Source: Sipunculus nudus
Lineage: Eukaryota; Annelida; Sipuncula; Golfingiida; Sipunculidae
Assembly: GCA_026874595.1 (NCBI GenBank)
Contig: CM049309.1
Coordinates: 50,568,079-50,632,078, forward strand
DNA: 64,000 nt
Reading direction: 5' to 3'
Made by a program: the position numbers and the translations under genes. Shown piece after piece: positions 13,461 through 26,647 of this stretch (position 1 is its first letter; each line of letters opens with the position of its first letter). Under the pieces are notes generated by a model. The model searched no databases. It saw only the letters and a list, made by a program, of their open reading frames with translations, and was not told the DNA's origin.

Positions 13461-15340
13461 AACAAGGGACCTATGGGTCACTGTGCTCAGCTGACGTTAA
13501 AACAGAAGGTAAAAATCTAAAATAATATCAAAGGAGATAAAGTGTAAGAGGAAGAGGTAATAAAGGCCATGGTTGGTTTATATGATTGGTTTGTATTGAT
13601 GAGCAAGAAATGGTTGCAAAAAATATTTTGTGACCTGACCATGTGTTTCCTTATGTTGAAACTAAAGCATGTGAGCAGTTTGTGAACAAATGATCTGTAC
13701 TATTACCATGATCATTAGTTGGTTTTTCGATTAACTGTTGACATTTCAGCAGTTTACACATTTGTTCAATTGAATCTATTTTTTTATAATATATATTATT
13801 AAATATATATGTATTTTTTTATGAAATGTATACAGTTGAAATATAGCTAATTAACAACATAAAACAGGGCAAACAAAGCCTGATCTCAAATTCTGCTGAG
13901 GCAGGAAAATAATGAACAAATGTTTGTATTAAATCCTCATTTTTTTATCACATCAATTATTTTCTAATTTAAGTTTATATTTCTATACATTTCCAATTTA
14001 ACATATATATCTGAATATAAAAGTTGATTCATAATTCTCAATTGCATCATCATAAATCTCAATCTTGTCAGATAACACCACATCATGCATACAAATGTTT
14101 ATTTATTTTTTACCACAAAAATATATCTTTTAAATCTGCAAAATAATAAATATCTAAAAATAATACTTGATTTAGATTTCACAATTTTTAATTGTGTCTT
14201 TATTTATCCATAATGTGCTTCATATTTTATAAAAATTTAAGCATACTGATGGGTTCAATTATATTTGTTAAAATCATTAAAAAGAAAATTGATTTCTTTA
14301 AAAATGCTACATTACACAACATTGCATCTTCTGGATTACACCTTGAATTATTTTTTCAAGGAAAGTTTTTGCATATCGAAGTGGAAACAGCATTACAATT
14401 AAGGAGATACAGTGAAAACAATAACAATTACTGCATAACACTTGGTGGGTTGGGTTTGCCGGAGGGGGGGGGGATGATTGGGGTGGTGATATGAGAATAA
14501 CTGTACACCTGTCACAGCAGGGGATCTCCCCCAGTGACTGTAACAAATCAGAAACCCTGGCATAGCTGACTTCCAGTGACCTGGAGTGGGACCCTGCATC
14601 TATAATCAAAGCAAGTGACTACAGAAAAAAATCAATAACTAGCTTAATTTTCAAGCTTTTATTTTCAAATTTCAGATTTAGACAAACTAAATATTTATGT
14701 TTACATGCTGTAAAAATTAAATCAATGGTGCTTACAGGAAAAAAACGTGCCATGGTCAAAGTTGGGCAACATTTAAGGTACTGATTTTTTTTATGCTAAT
14801 AACTTAAAGAATTTACAAAATTCAGATATAATTTTGGGTAAACAATTGAATCTTAATTAAACATAGATATATACTTGAGAAAATAGACTCTAGTTTCAAA
14901 ATTTTTCATGTTAAGTGAGTTATTATTTTTCCTGATTTTTTACAAAGTCCATTATGTTTGAGCCCATAACTTAAAGAATTTACAGACTTAATTTCTGGCA
15001 TGTACATAGGAACTATATAGAGGAATATTTATGGTAAATATGAGGAAAAACAGATGAGTGGTTTTGATATTAGGCAGTCCTGAAGTGTGAAAATAGGATT
15101 TTAATAAAAAATTGAGGTTTTTCCTTAATTTCTCAAAGGAACAAAGTCGCAAGGACCCAGTTTTCGGCTTGGTAGGAGATCTTGGGGACATCTAACATTA
15201 TGCTGAATTTTGGATTCCTAGGTCTTACGGTTTCAAAACGTGCCACATCTACGGACGGACGGACGGACGGACAGACGGACGGACGACGGACAATGGACCA
15301 CGACTATAGCTCAGATGACTTATAGTCAGCTGAGCTAAAA
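13461..15340 (-). mobile_element. Helentron-like element family B, full-length copy without tandem expansion
   Basis: On the minus strand it starts TTTAGCTCAGCTGACTATA (to 15340) with an AGTCATCTGAGCTATAG arm just inside, followed by the (CCGT)n tract 15250-15295. It ends with GTCAGCTGAGCACAGTGACC, a short palindrome (GACCTATGGGTC, 13469-13480) and CTTGTT. The start has its inverse copy (GTCAGCTGAGC) inside the 3' end rather than at it, the same asymmetric layout as the 33479 copy. The interior is AT-rich non-coding and lacks the GGTGGCGCCACC units found in the 33.5-kb copy. Tetranucleotide tracts beside such ends recall the pearl-type elements described from bivalves. Confidence 0.65.
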
Positions 15341-16042
15341 AGATGCAAAGTCGTTCACCTTCAGAACTAATGTTTTGATATATAACACTGAGGTAATAGT
15401 ACATTTAATCCGACATAGTCTCCCCTGAGCGATAATATGAGCATTAGCCATATGTTGTTTCTGGTTATTATTTAGCATTATTTTTATAATGTTAGATGCA
15501 TGCATGATGACTATTCACGGGTATAAACCAGACATGGGACACAATATTAACATGCCTGACTCATTAAAATAATGAAAAATTAAAAACGTTTATTAATGGT
15601 TAGTTATAAATATCATGATATATATACATGTATCTCTGAACGATCCGCTGCGGGCGACCATATATAGAAAGTAATTAAAGGTCTCTAATATCGTAACTAT
15701 ATGCTCAACCTGACGTAAGTGTATGTGTGTGCGTGATTTTTAAGAGCCCGTGGACTATATATGTACTTGAGGTGTCAACCTTGTTAGATATATATTTATC
15801 CCACCTTTGGCGGAGAAGCCGCCACTTATGTTTGAGCTTGAACTAGACCTGTTATAAAACGTACATAGAACACCACAAAAGCACTCGAATAGAGTCCCCC
15901 TCGTTGATAACCGCCACGTGGTCCTTGTATCTGTCGTTTATATGGTCGTCTCCTCAACTTGTTATCTGTTTTGATCGACAATTTGAGCGTATAAGACTTA
16001 CAGTCTCTTGGTACACAGATAAACAGGTCGACTCATTGACTG

Positions 16043-16045
<3 letters not shown>
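15341..16045. other. No recognised feature
   Basis: Nothing beyond short open frames. Confidence 0.45.

Positions 16046-16101
<56 letters not shown>
16046..16101. repeat. (AT)n microsatellite
   Basis: About 56 bp of AT dinucleotides. Confidence 0.95.
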
Positions 16102-16104
<3 letters not shown>

Positions 16105-16684
16105 TGTTGGGTGTTCAAGCAAAGATAAACGGGTTTACAACACGTAAGACAATTTCTATTAAGTTCTACTCGAAATCCGGACGAAAGGTCTTTTCAATAA
16201 TAGACGTGTAGGAAATGATTGCAAATAAGCAGGTCATGCGCATTGGATATTATATCGAGACTGCTCTCTAACGTCAGACGCTTGTATCTAGCTAGGCTAT
16301 TGTGTGATGACGATTTGTGACCCATATATAATCAATATTGAATAATAACCATATCATAGCGAGCACGATTACGCAATTATTACATGACTCTGTATCGCAT
16401 TGTACATATACACTGTATGTATCATTCATGTATAAACGCCCCCCACCACGCCTACAACAATGAACCGATGGCTGACTTTGTCACCATTTATCGCAGCAAT
16501 AACTTAAGTGCTTTTCGTGTTCGCAAGACCGTATACTGGCCCAGTGACACGTGTACTTAGTGTTAGTGTCCGGGTCATTAGTGAAGCCTGTAATAAATAA
16601 AACTATCATCTATCGTCTCACACACTGAAGAGATTTACACAAGTATACGTTTGTATATTTTTATCCCTCATCGTATGATGCAAA

Positions 16685-16685
<1 letters not shown>

Positions 16686-16756
<71 letters not shown>

Positions 16757-16839
16757 ATATATGTACATACAAGTATATACATATATATATATAGTATACT
16801 ATACACACATATAAGATCGTCATATACTTTATATATATA

Positions 16840-16893
<54 letters not shown>
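16686..16893. repeat. (CT)n(AT)n compound microsatellite and second (AT)n tract
   Basis: (CT)n at 16686-16716 runs directly into (AT)n to 16753; after degenerate ATAC/ATGT sequence another (AT)n tract spans about 16831-16893. Confidence 0.95.
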
Positions 16894-16895
<2 letters not shown>

Positions 16896-16995
16896 TGGGT
16901 TCGGATGTGGTATATTTTACATACTTCATAAAACATGACCTTAATGTTCGCTCTTTGCGGACGTTGCGCTCCACTGAGTGCACTCTTAATTGTTA

Positions 16996-17110
16996 GCCAT
17001 ATGGCACAGTTGCGCGGTGGTTAGTGCCCTCTGACACCTAGCGTTTTACCACAATTAATCCTCAATGGGGTTACCAATTCAGGCTTTTCCTATACAGCCT
17101 GTAGGGATTG
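16996..17110 (+). repeat. Weak tRNA-like SINE candidate
   Basis: GCGCGGTGGTTAGTGCCC resembles a tRNA box A region, but the expected box B is degenerate (GGTTACCAATTCA). Listed only as a possibility. Confidence 0.2.
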
Positions 17111-17799
17111 TCGCTATTCATACAGGTTCAACACAGCTATAGTGTGACAAGCTAACATTTATCTCTTACTGTGATCCATCATCCTGACACAACTCATTAA
17201 CTCCTCAGGAAACACAGGGGTCGATACAAAACCTAGCCCTTCTTTTCCTCTTTCATCTTAATCGACTCGCGCAGTCAGTGGCCACCTTCAACTGGGCCCC
17301 ATGCGGCCGCCATCATCCCCCCCCCCACAACCAAACAAACACACACACTTTTATCTGAACCCCCATGCAGCATCGAAATGTCAATGAAGGGCTGTGAAGG
17401 GCGCAGACATTCATTTTTTTTCCTTATTTTTTTCGCCCATATGGCAACATGCAAAGACGGACATCAATGCTATATAGATATATATTACAGAGTTTTTACA
17501 GTTGTCACGGAATGTGAATGTATTCTGTTTAAGAAATTTAGTCGTAATGAATTGATATATGTGTAACTATATATAGATCAAGGAGTGTGTTAATTATATT
17601 AAATATGTATAACCGTGATAAATTAATGATGTAAATTTTCCTCAGTTCAAAGACCAGCTATGCAGAATCTCGCTTATATGCGCTACAGAACGCGTGGAAT
17701 CTATTTATATGCACGGTAGTTTTATTTTAATTTTGTTCTCTTTCTCACTTCAATTTAACAAACGGCTCTAAAGCTACTAAAAACGAAGTCGTTCTAAGT

Positions 17800-17930
17800 G
17801 TTATTTGTGGTTAGTGGTTGGCATTACTACCGCAAGTTCGAGCCACATTTTGACCTCCTGGACCTCGTCTCTTTGAACATCGCGTGAGGCATCCGGCCCA
17901 CGGGGTTATCTTCTATAAGGATCGTCTTTC
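17800..17930 (+). repeat. tRNA-derived SINE-like copy
   Basis: GTGGTTAGTGGTTGGCATTA resembles box A and AAGTTCGAGCCAC about 20 bases later a box B (GTTCGANNC), the internal polymerase III promoter of tRNAs and tRNA-derived SINEs. It cannot fold as an intact tRNA, so a SINE head is more likely than a tRNA gene. Confidence 0.4.
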
Positions 17931-17946
17931 TGCTTTTCTGAGTATA

Positions 17947-17984
17947 TGTGTGTGTGTGTGTGAGGGTGTGTGTGTGTGTGTGTG
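17947..17984. repeat. (TG)n microsatellite
   Basis: TG repeats interrupted once by AGGG. Confidence 0.9.
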
Positions 17985-18170
17985 ATACACAATAATCTGA
18001 GATAGTCTAAGTATAAAATTACCCACGAATAAGCTAATCATATCCTTTGCTTTAGGCGCCAGCGCGTGTATAATAGGACACAATACAACAAAAGTCTGGT
18101 GTCGCGTCCACGACTGACATCGGATATGTATGTATGTCAGACTGACTAATCCCGCGGAACTTGATAGTAA

Positions 18171-19985
18171 GGCCAGACTTTTTTAATTCTTTGGTTTACG
18201 AACATGTTTGACAAAAGTGTTAGGTAGGAGGTAGGAAAAAAAAATTGGAACAAACCTGGATACTGGTGTTCGTGAATCCTGTATTGTACAGTTAGGTTAT
18301 AAAATTCATTTTTAAAAAGGCACTTTATAAACCTATATAAAATATATAAAATAATATATAAAAATTAAAATATTATCATCCTCTTGAGTTTTCCACATGA
18401 ATCATGCGTGTGCCATGTTATTTCAAGCCATTCAAATGTCATCGAAGGTAAAATAATGTCAAATAAAAGTTTAAACAGTATAACTTATATATGATTTCAT
18501 ACACACCTGAAATAAAACTTTAGTCACTGTCCCTGCCAAGTGAACTGCCTATTTTATAAAGTTTTACAAATTAAAGACCAGTCAAATACTTATACAAATA
18601 CAAAATAATATATTTTTGTCAGATATGCAAGGAGAAAACTAAATATTCACTGCTAGCATAATAGACTGAAGTTTTATTTTTCAGTCGTAAATGACAATAT
18701 CAATGACCAACTTGCAGCTATTCGCCTATTGTTTATCAAATGTCAACAACATGGAACTCGAGTTGTTTGATTCTTAACCATGACCTTTCCTTTTTGGTGT
18801 TGCGCATGTTTGATTGTCCTTTGATTATACAACAACTGCTGATAAAGTGAGGTTTCCATTGGAGATCACATTGAATGATTATACAACAACTGCTAATAAA
18901 GTGAGGTTTCCATTGGAGATCACATTGAATAATTCAACTATTTTAAAAGTTTAAAAAAATATTAATAATCTTTTAATATTTATTAATAAAGATCTGCATT
19001 TCTTACCACGGCCGTGACAGTACGTACCGTACTCGGTTTAATATGCCATCACTTGGCCACTGTCAGTCAGGTACTGCTTTTCGGCATCCATACACATTAA
19101 AGCTTCCAGCTTGGAACGATTAAATGAATCCATTCAAAGTTTTTGAATTTTAAATGGCTTTGATTTTAGCTTGCTTTTGTTTTGACTATAAAAAATACCC
19201 GCAAAGCCTACGCTTCAACCCGCGCCACTAAGACTACAGGTAGTTGGAAATCCTGCAGAAACCCTGAGAATTCCTGGAGTTTTCAAAGAATACATGACGA
19301 CCTCCTGCAGTACATATAATTTCATCTGTTCAGTAATTTTCTTTTAAGCGTTAAGTTTAAAGTTTTGACAAGTTATAATATTTTTTAAGAGTAAACTTGT
19401 GAAACTTAGCCAATTTGCAGTAGTAAATAGCGTCTGACTTTGAATGCAATAATTAATAAGTCTTAATAAGTAAATTTGTTTGTATATCCAGCAAGTTATT
19501 AACGGTAGCAAGCTGGTAAAGCCGCTATGCAACCAAAATAATTTTCTTTTCTCATTCACATCTATCTAAAACAAATATGTTTAACGAGGTAAATATGACA
19601 TAAACGCTGCTTTGAAAATGCAACTGTAGTGCAGAAAACGAACTTTGAAAACTCTCCAAGAATTCTCATTTTCCCTGCTGAATTTTTTGACTACTTGATG
19701 GCCAATCAATTGCATTTATGGCCCAAGGATACCCTACTATGATTGGCTTAAACCCGCCATCTGTCATTACGAAAGTGACCTTATTAGCCAATCATAAGAG
19801 TTCTAACGTTTGAGGTGATCTAATACACACGGTCAATAAACATATCATTTGTCAAGAACCGTGTTGGATACGGCGACGCAATATAAAAGGAAAAAAAAGT
19901 CAAAATGCCAATTTTATTTTTTTTCTGAAATGAGGAAATCGGAGGTCGGCGGGTTCGTAAACCGAAAAATTAAAAAAGTCTGGCC
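18171..19985. mobile_element. PIF/Harbinger-like non-autonomous DNA transposon
   Basis: The left end GGCCAGACTTTTTTAATT, then CTTTGGTTTACGAAC (18171-18203), is mirrored at the right end by GTTCGTAAACCGAAAAATTA followed by AAAAAGTCTGGCC (to 19985), giving terminal inverted repeats of about 33 bp with a few mismatches. Both ends are flanked by TAA (18168-18170 and 19986-19988), a 3-bp target duplication of the TWA type typical of PIF/Harbinger. The 1.8-kb interior is AT-rich, contains a 54-bp tandem duplication (18823-18930), and shows no transposase or Myb-like frame. Confidence 0.75.
18823..18930. repeat. 54-bp tandem duplication
   Basis: Two adjacent copies (18823-18876, 18877-18930) beginning GATTATACAACAACTGCT differ at one clear position (GATAAA versus AATAAA). 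Near-identity indicates a recent duplication inside the Harbinger-like element. Confidence 0.9.
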
Positions 19986-19988
19986 TAA

Positions 19989-20669
19989 CGTGTAAATTAA
20001 GACGACCAGACATTGTATAACAGTGGCAGATAAAAACAAAACTTTTATGGAGGGGAGGGCACTGAACGGAATGAACGTTTGGGGTAGTTAATTCAGAAAT
20101 TCCTTGTCAAGAGACGGATTGTGTGCTACTAGACGCGAAAAAAGGTTTGAAGGAGTATACATTTTGTATTTTTATTTACATCTTTAAAGGAGAAATGTAA
20201 TCGTATATGTGCTAACAGATTACTGGTACTATAGGAAACAAAATTTCTTTTAAAGAAGGGCAAGGTTCAAGGTTATAAAAGTTCAAGGTTACACGTGACA
20301 TGCTGACGTAACCTTTCAGGTCAGCACGAGTCAGGTCACGCGGTCATTAACTGACAATGCATGCTGGTATAGATTTGTCATCCTTGTGATGGGACTGAAC
20401 TCCCGCGGTAACACCTGACCTGACACAGCGAGAATCGTTACACGTTTGGGGCTGAATAATCAGAATTCAGGTGCATTAACGTTTCTACAGATATAACGCA
20501 CTGCGAAAAAACGAAGGCTGTGTATTGTCACTATTGTGTCCATTTGACCAATCCGTCTTTGTCTAATTAAAACCAGATTGGACAACTGAATTTTACCGAC
20601 CTGAATGGTACAATGGGCCGCTGAATCATGCACGTGCATTCGATTTTACAGTATCATCACCATAATAAT

Positions 20670-20673
<4 letters not shown>
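19989..20673. other. Intergenic stretch with clustered AGGTCA-type half-sites
   Basis: Between 20258 and 20420 are two TTCAAGGTTA words, two AGGTCA words 15 bp apart, CGGTCA, and CACCTGACCTGACA on the opposite strand. These resemble nuclear-receptor half-sites. Nothing else in the stretch was recognised. Confidence 0.3.

Positions 20674-20732
<59 letters not shown>
20674..20732. repeat. (AT)n microsatellite
   Basis: (AAT)n passing into (AT)n with one TTT interruption. Confidence 0.95.
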
Positions 20733-21206
20733 ATTACTATATTATACACGGGCGTAATCAATATATTGAACGAAATATGGCGGCAAACGATGCGTCACAA
20801 TTCTGCATAATTATAAATATGCAGAATGTATATAGAAAAGAAAATACAATAACTGTATGCCAACTTTATGTTTATTTAAGACAAGCTAGCGAGGCAGAAA
20901 ATCTTATTCGTTAAATCTTTAAATTGCCTTCATATAGGTTGACGTTGAAAGTTTTCAGCGCTCTGTCAGGTTCGATGTGCGGGCACGAACTGAAGGTCGT
21001 GAATACGCCCTTTGCTCATATGCCTACACAGTGGCCCCATATATCACGTGACACTGGTTTGCGAGTGACCATGACAAGAGGTGCAAAAGGTCAGTCACAC
21101 CAGTCAGACACAGTAGGTAAAGGTAACAGTAATGCCCACTTCTAAAATATGTTTTAAGGCGCAAACAGAGCGGTACGGACAAACATGAACGCACGCCAAC
21201 ATACCA

Positions 21207-21271
<65 letters not shown>
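21207..21271. repeat. (TG)n(AG)n compound microsatellite
   Basis: TG repeats run into about 24 AG repeats. Confidence 0.95.
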
Positions 21272-21274
<3 letters not shown>

Positions 21275-21759
21275 TTAGAGAGGGGGAGGTCTGAATGTCT
21301 GTGTGTCGAAGGGAAAGGGGGATGGGAAAATAGTTTATATTACGGGTACAGAGAATAAGAACGACAGGGGGTATAATTAATTAGACACGCAAACAGATAC
21401 TGTTGGTTACACACACGCACACAGGCAAGCATCTCAGATATGAAACAAGCAGAGCGTCAAGATCGTTTGCTCGCCTCCCTATTAATATACAACAAGTACA
21501 GTTTGAACAAAGGCCAAGTGCATTAAAGTCAGTCTTCAACACGTCTGATGCGCACGGCAATCAAATATCATGTAGCTCTAAACGCAAACACATCTATAGA
21601 CTACAGCCCGAGTGTGTTCGCTGAAACATGGCCGTACTTGTAAGGCGTAAACTTGAATCGAGGATACGTATGTTATAGCGATGTGAGAAATAAAATGCAC
21701 GTATCACAGGTAAACTGAAGGGAGGGTAAATGGTTTAATTAGGATGTTGATGTATGGGC

Positions 21760-21762
<3 letters not shown>

Positions 21763-21852
<90 letters not shown>

Positions 21853-22059
21853 CGTAAGAAATAAAAGTGGCTCAGGTAATTTAAAGCCGGCTCTGAGGTT
21901 TTAATGACGTTATTCAGTGCTATGGTAGGAAAATATTACAGAAATGTCCTATGTATAACGTTGACTTCCATTGATTTTAATGGTATCACACACGCCTGCT
22001 GACCTGAAAACATGTCCAGGAAATTAAATATACTCAGTTTCGTAAGTGATTAATTTTCT

Positions 22060-22130
<71 letters not shown>
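21763..22130. repeat. Two long (AT)n microsatellites
   Basis: Tracts of about 88 bp (21763-21850) and 69 bp (22062-22130) separated by about 210 bp of non-repetitive sequence. Confidence 0.95.
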
Positions 22131-22134
<4 letters not shown>

Positions 22135-24400
22135 TTATTTATATCCTATTGGCATGTCGCTGTGTATATATACATATGTTAAATGAATAGAAAGTTCTCC
22201 AGGTCCTGGGGGTCCCGTTATTCCTTTTGTCCACGCTTGGCTGCAGCAAAGAAAACGTTACAGGACATGCAGTACTCCCGTTTCACAGGTGTAATGATCT
22301 CTTTCACTCGGCGACGTTAGACAAAGAATAGTCTACATTTCCTAGAATCCAAAAAATCCCGGCTGAATAAAAAAAAATACCCCTTGGGTATAAGTATGGT
22401 ACACTGTTTTTTAGTTTAGTCATTTGCGACGCTGTCCGCATGAACTGCACGGCTGGGAGCGGTTGCACAGCGGGGTCAGTGGGTGCAGAAGGTGATGCCA
22501 AGCCGGGGTCAACCAGGGCATCTGGAACAAGCCCGCCCGCCTCATCTCTGCATGCACGCCGCTCGCTCAACGCCAATCCTAGCTTCAGCATCATCGCCTG
22601 CAGCATCCCAAATGCAGCAGGCCCCTTGGCTCGTTATCTATGCAGGCATAACAGAGCTCGAACCTCGGAAAAATCGATGATCAGTTCAGACTCCCCGTGA
22701 GAGCTGCAGCGTGAAATGGAAGCGCGGGGAGCTGTGTTCGGGTCCCGTGTAGTTTAATCAAGCCAGGCCCAGCCAGGCTTTATACTCGGTAATTAAACAA
22801 ATGTTTGACTCATCCACGTGTGCTTGCACATTAGAACACCCGCATAATCATGTTGGTAAATGATCAAATTTACGACGGGAACAATGGTCTTGGTTTGAAT
22901 ATTGCCTGCTTTAAAATCTTACAATATATTATATATGCCAGTGGCTCCGCTTAAATATGGAACAACTCAGTATATCTATATTAGTCTAATCAGTGGGACG
23001 TAATTCGACACTGATGTGTGCAGATACATGGCAATTACGGGTCTACTGTTCGACCTTTTCTGTCGATAAAAAGTAATACCATGTTCTGAAATGTAGCCAA
23101 ACAAGTAACACTGCGTTTGTGTACATAAGCCTATATATATGTCGATATATGCGAGTACTTGAAGCAAAATATATTAAATTGCGGACCCTACTGGATGTGT
23201 ATCAACTTGGTGACTGTTGAGTACATAGAGGAATCTGAAATAAATCAGTACTACCTTGGCTTTGAATGAAAGTGACGGTGAAGGAACGTGGTTATGACTA
23301 ATCTCACACAAAGGTTCATTCATGCCCTTCGGGGATAAACTCGAGAGCTGGGGCCGATTCGGAGTTGCATTATAGTAGATCAATTTTGAAGTAAAAATTG
23401 CTCATTGGGACAATTCGTAAATTATTATTTGGTGGTTTGTATGAAACTTCACCTTTCCAGGGATATGACCCAAAAATAACCAGCAATGGTACTTTGGCAG
23501 CCAGGAACCTGGATAAGAGTGATGATGAAGCAAGAACTGCAGGCACCCTGGGCCGGCTTCCCGGCTATTTATATAAATGTACCTCGCTTGTTCAGCTGCA
23601 CGCTGCTTGCAGATGTTCGCTTCACGTCAAGGGGACGCTTGGTTCCACGCACAGCCGCGGCCAGTTATACCCCCGCAGAATGTTTGGTTTTATGAATTTA
23701 CTGAAGAATATTATGAATAGACTTACCTTGTGCAAGACTCGAGTACAGGCCGTGTATCCTTCAGGCGCTGCGGAGACGAACCAAAAGCGAGTTGAATGCT
23801 TTCCACACCGGCAGGTTTCCCCCACTGTGTTTAAGTCACACCGCGCCTCGGCATGTGATTGGCCGTTGCGCCATAACTGGGAGATTCCGTATGCAAATTA
23901 GATCATCGGACTCTCTGATTGGCTGTGTATTATTCAGCAGCATCGTACGATGATGTGTATACACAAAGGCACGTGTGTTTCCCAGGTAGAAGAGAGAGTC
24001 AGAAAGAACGACCAGAGAGACTCAACCCACGACAGGTGATATCATATTCGTTTGACACAGGCTGAATGTGTCATGCATGCTTGGATCGTCAAAAAAATAT
24101 ATATAACTTTCTCTCCACACCAACACAGCCAGTGTTTGAGACGGGCTGCACTAAGCGCCGGGGCTTATTTTCGGTGGTTTTGCTGAGGGATGCCTCGTGC
24201 ACCACTGCTGATAAAAAGCAATGACGGAAACCTGCCAACTGCTAACAGCTCGTGTAAATGTAATAAATCAAGAACTGAATCAACGTATTTGTTTGAAGAA
24301 AGATTTAAAATTGGTCGGTATGCAATTAATTCTTCAACGTCTGAAAAATTCATGTGGGCCCAAGGGTGTGGATGTGTGTGTGCCCTAAAGTGTGTGTGTG
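22131..24400. other. Relatively GC-rich, unannotated stretch
   Basis: GC rises at 22430-22740 and 23480-23900. Open frames here (one reaches 167 codons on the plus strand) show no recognisable domain. On the minus strand 23858-23922 carries two CCAAT boxes and an ATTTGCAT octamer inverse, upstream of a strong donor-like AAG|GTAAGT at 23727, which could mark a promoter and first exon; there is no convincing ATG. Confidence 0.3.
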
Positions 24401-24430
24401 TGTGTGATGGTGGTGGGGGGGGGGGGGGGT
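24388..24430. repeat. (TG)n and poly-G tract
   Basis: (TG)n followed by an uninterrupted run of about 16 G. Confidence 0.9.
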
Positions 24431-24750
24431 TATAAAATACAATGTAATGCAACATGATGTTTGAAGTCCTTATTTGCCACTTGCCTTATATAACCTGTCC
24501 AGACACATTCTTATAAAACTACAAAAAAAATCTCATGTTCTAGTTTAAGACATGGTGTAAGGCACAATTGTCGTGTTAAATCACATAAAAGTAGTTCAAG
24601 AACGAGGACCGAACTAAAGGTATTGTGTTGTTAATGTATATAATCATCCAGTTTATATATATATATAGTTTATTAATACAAATTAATATTAGTGATATAC
24701 AATTCAATAATATGTGAAATGAATGTGATAAAATATGATAGATTTTGTTC

Positions 24751-24756
<6 letters not shown>

Positions 24757-24835
<79 letters not shown>

Positions 24836-24910
24836 CCCATTTATATGCATATGTATGCACATATATATGCATATATATATACATACATACATATACGTAT
24901 ACATATCCAC
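24757..24910. repeat. (AT)n with degenerate ATAC/ATGC microsatellite
   Basis: AT repeats to about 24830, then degenerate CATATATG / TACATA repeats to about 24910. Confidence 0.9.
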
Positions 24911-26259
24911 ATACATTCGAATCTCAGAGAACATGGTTAACAGCGGTGGTGCCTTTGTGAACGGGAAGAAGTATGAACATAATGATCGATATCTTTCCTT
25001 GTATATGCAATAATATCCCCCTAACCACCCCTACCTGCGTCTGCCGGTCGGTTACCTGACCTAATCTGAACTCTGAAGCTGGATTACAATCATAGGATTA
25101 AAACAAATAAAGGCACAAGGATTCATTGTGAATTCCCGACCCAAGCGAACGGTGTCAGGAATTCTCCAGGGTAAGCATTGTTACCTGGGACACAACAGTG
25201 CGTTTGGTCACAGTTCTATTACTTGTTATGCACAACACAAGCCATCCCAGTCATGCTGCAACAATTTAAGAAAATAAACTTAAAATAATGAAAATTGTAA
25301 TCTCTTGATATTTTATTTATGCTACAGTTAATGTTATTAACAAACTTAAAATATCAAATCCCCACCTTTCAACGTGATGGCAGTGATGCTGCTATATACA
25401 AATTAAGCGGGCACATGCATTTTTACTGCTAGAGTGGCATGTATACATGTATAAACTTGGAATAAAGCACCTCCGTAGGGAAGTTGGTCTTCTGGACGAC
25501 CCTTCCTGGGCTTCATGGTAAATACAGGTCACGGGGAATGTATTTTTATAGTCTTGTGACAAGCAATATATATCAACATATATCTACAAAATCTATTCAC
25601 ATGTTCATGTTCAGGGCTTTCAGAGTCGCAGGGGTAATACGGGGGTAAAAGTAGTGATGTGACGTTCGAAAACTCTTTCGGTAGCTAGGTTTTGCATGGG
25701 GGTCCAACCGTCCGAACGATCGAACGCGCATGACTGTTGCACCAAAAACATAGAGTTGTTTTCAGCAGTCACTGAGCAGTGTCAGCTTTAGCATGTTGAC
25801 AATACACTGACCCCAACATTTCACTATAAGAAAATGAGCATGCATATAATGACACGACAATGAAATATAAATAGAAATGTTTATTCTAAAATAACAATTC
25901 AAAACTGACACAGACCCCCCTCCCCCCCCCCCCCCCCTTTGAATGATCAAAATCCTTTTGGACATTCAACAATTTTTGGCATGAGTGTCCCGTTTTCTTG
26001 CATTGTTCTTCCTACCGAAAGCCCTGCACGTTTGATTTACAATTGTTCTTGATTTCAGTGCCTGGTCTAATCTCTCCGTACCCATGCACGTCAGGATGTC
26101 TTTGTGCTGCCTGGAAATAGGCGAGGATTTGTGTAAACCCTAGGATCACCGGCCGTAATCTGACTCACTGGGATCACCTGAGTTCATTTAAACCGAGACG
26201 CAAAACCAGTAACAGTCGCAGGATTCAACAATCCGTAAAATCTAAATATGTAAAAAGCA
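24911..26259. other. No gene recognised; poly-C run
   Basis: A poly-C tract lies at 25916-25937. Short inverted CAGGGCTTTC / GAAAGCCCTG words at 25613 and 26016 might bound a small element but lack a target duplication. Confidence 0.4.
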
Positions 26260-26555
26260 GTATGTAGTCGAGTCCACACCATCCGAGTCCGAGTGCAAGT
26301 CCGAGTCCTGACAACTTGAGTCCGAGTCCAAGTCCGAGTCCTGGCAACTTGAGTCCGAGTCCAAGTCCGAGTCCTTGAGCTTCGAGTCCAAGTCCAGGAA
26401 TTTCTTCGAGTATTATTCATTTGGATCTCGAGTCTTCTCGATTCTTTAATTGGATGTTTAATTAAGTTTAACCCCTGATGCAGAGCTAAAACTTGGTATG
26501 TACAGACGTATTTTATGTGACATCCAGTTAGTAGTTCACCAATGTGCAAGCACAA

Positions 26556-26647
<92 letters not shown>

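Noticed and set aside
22304-22606. 100-codon minus-strand Pro/Ala-rich open frame
   Set aside because: It lies in a GC-rich patch with open frames on both strands; no motif or exon boundary pattern supports coding.
23398-23901. 167-codon plus-strand open frame, the longest in the window
   Set aside because: No recognisable domain, composition of translated GC-rich non-coding DNA, overlapping open frames on both strands and no splice or homology support.
25613-26025. Small element bounded by CAGGGCTTTC / GAAAGCCCTG
   Set aside because: Only a 10-bp inverted match and no target-site duplication could be aligned.
26184-26555. 123-codon frame with RTRTWTRT repeats
   Set aside because: Translation of GAGTCC hexamer repeats in a mobile element, not a gene.
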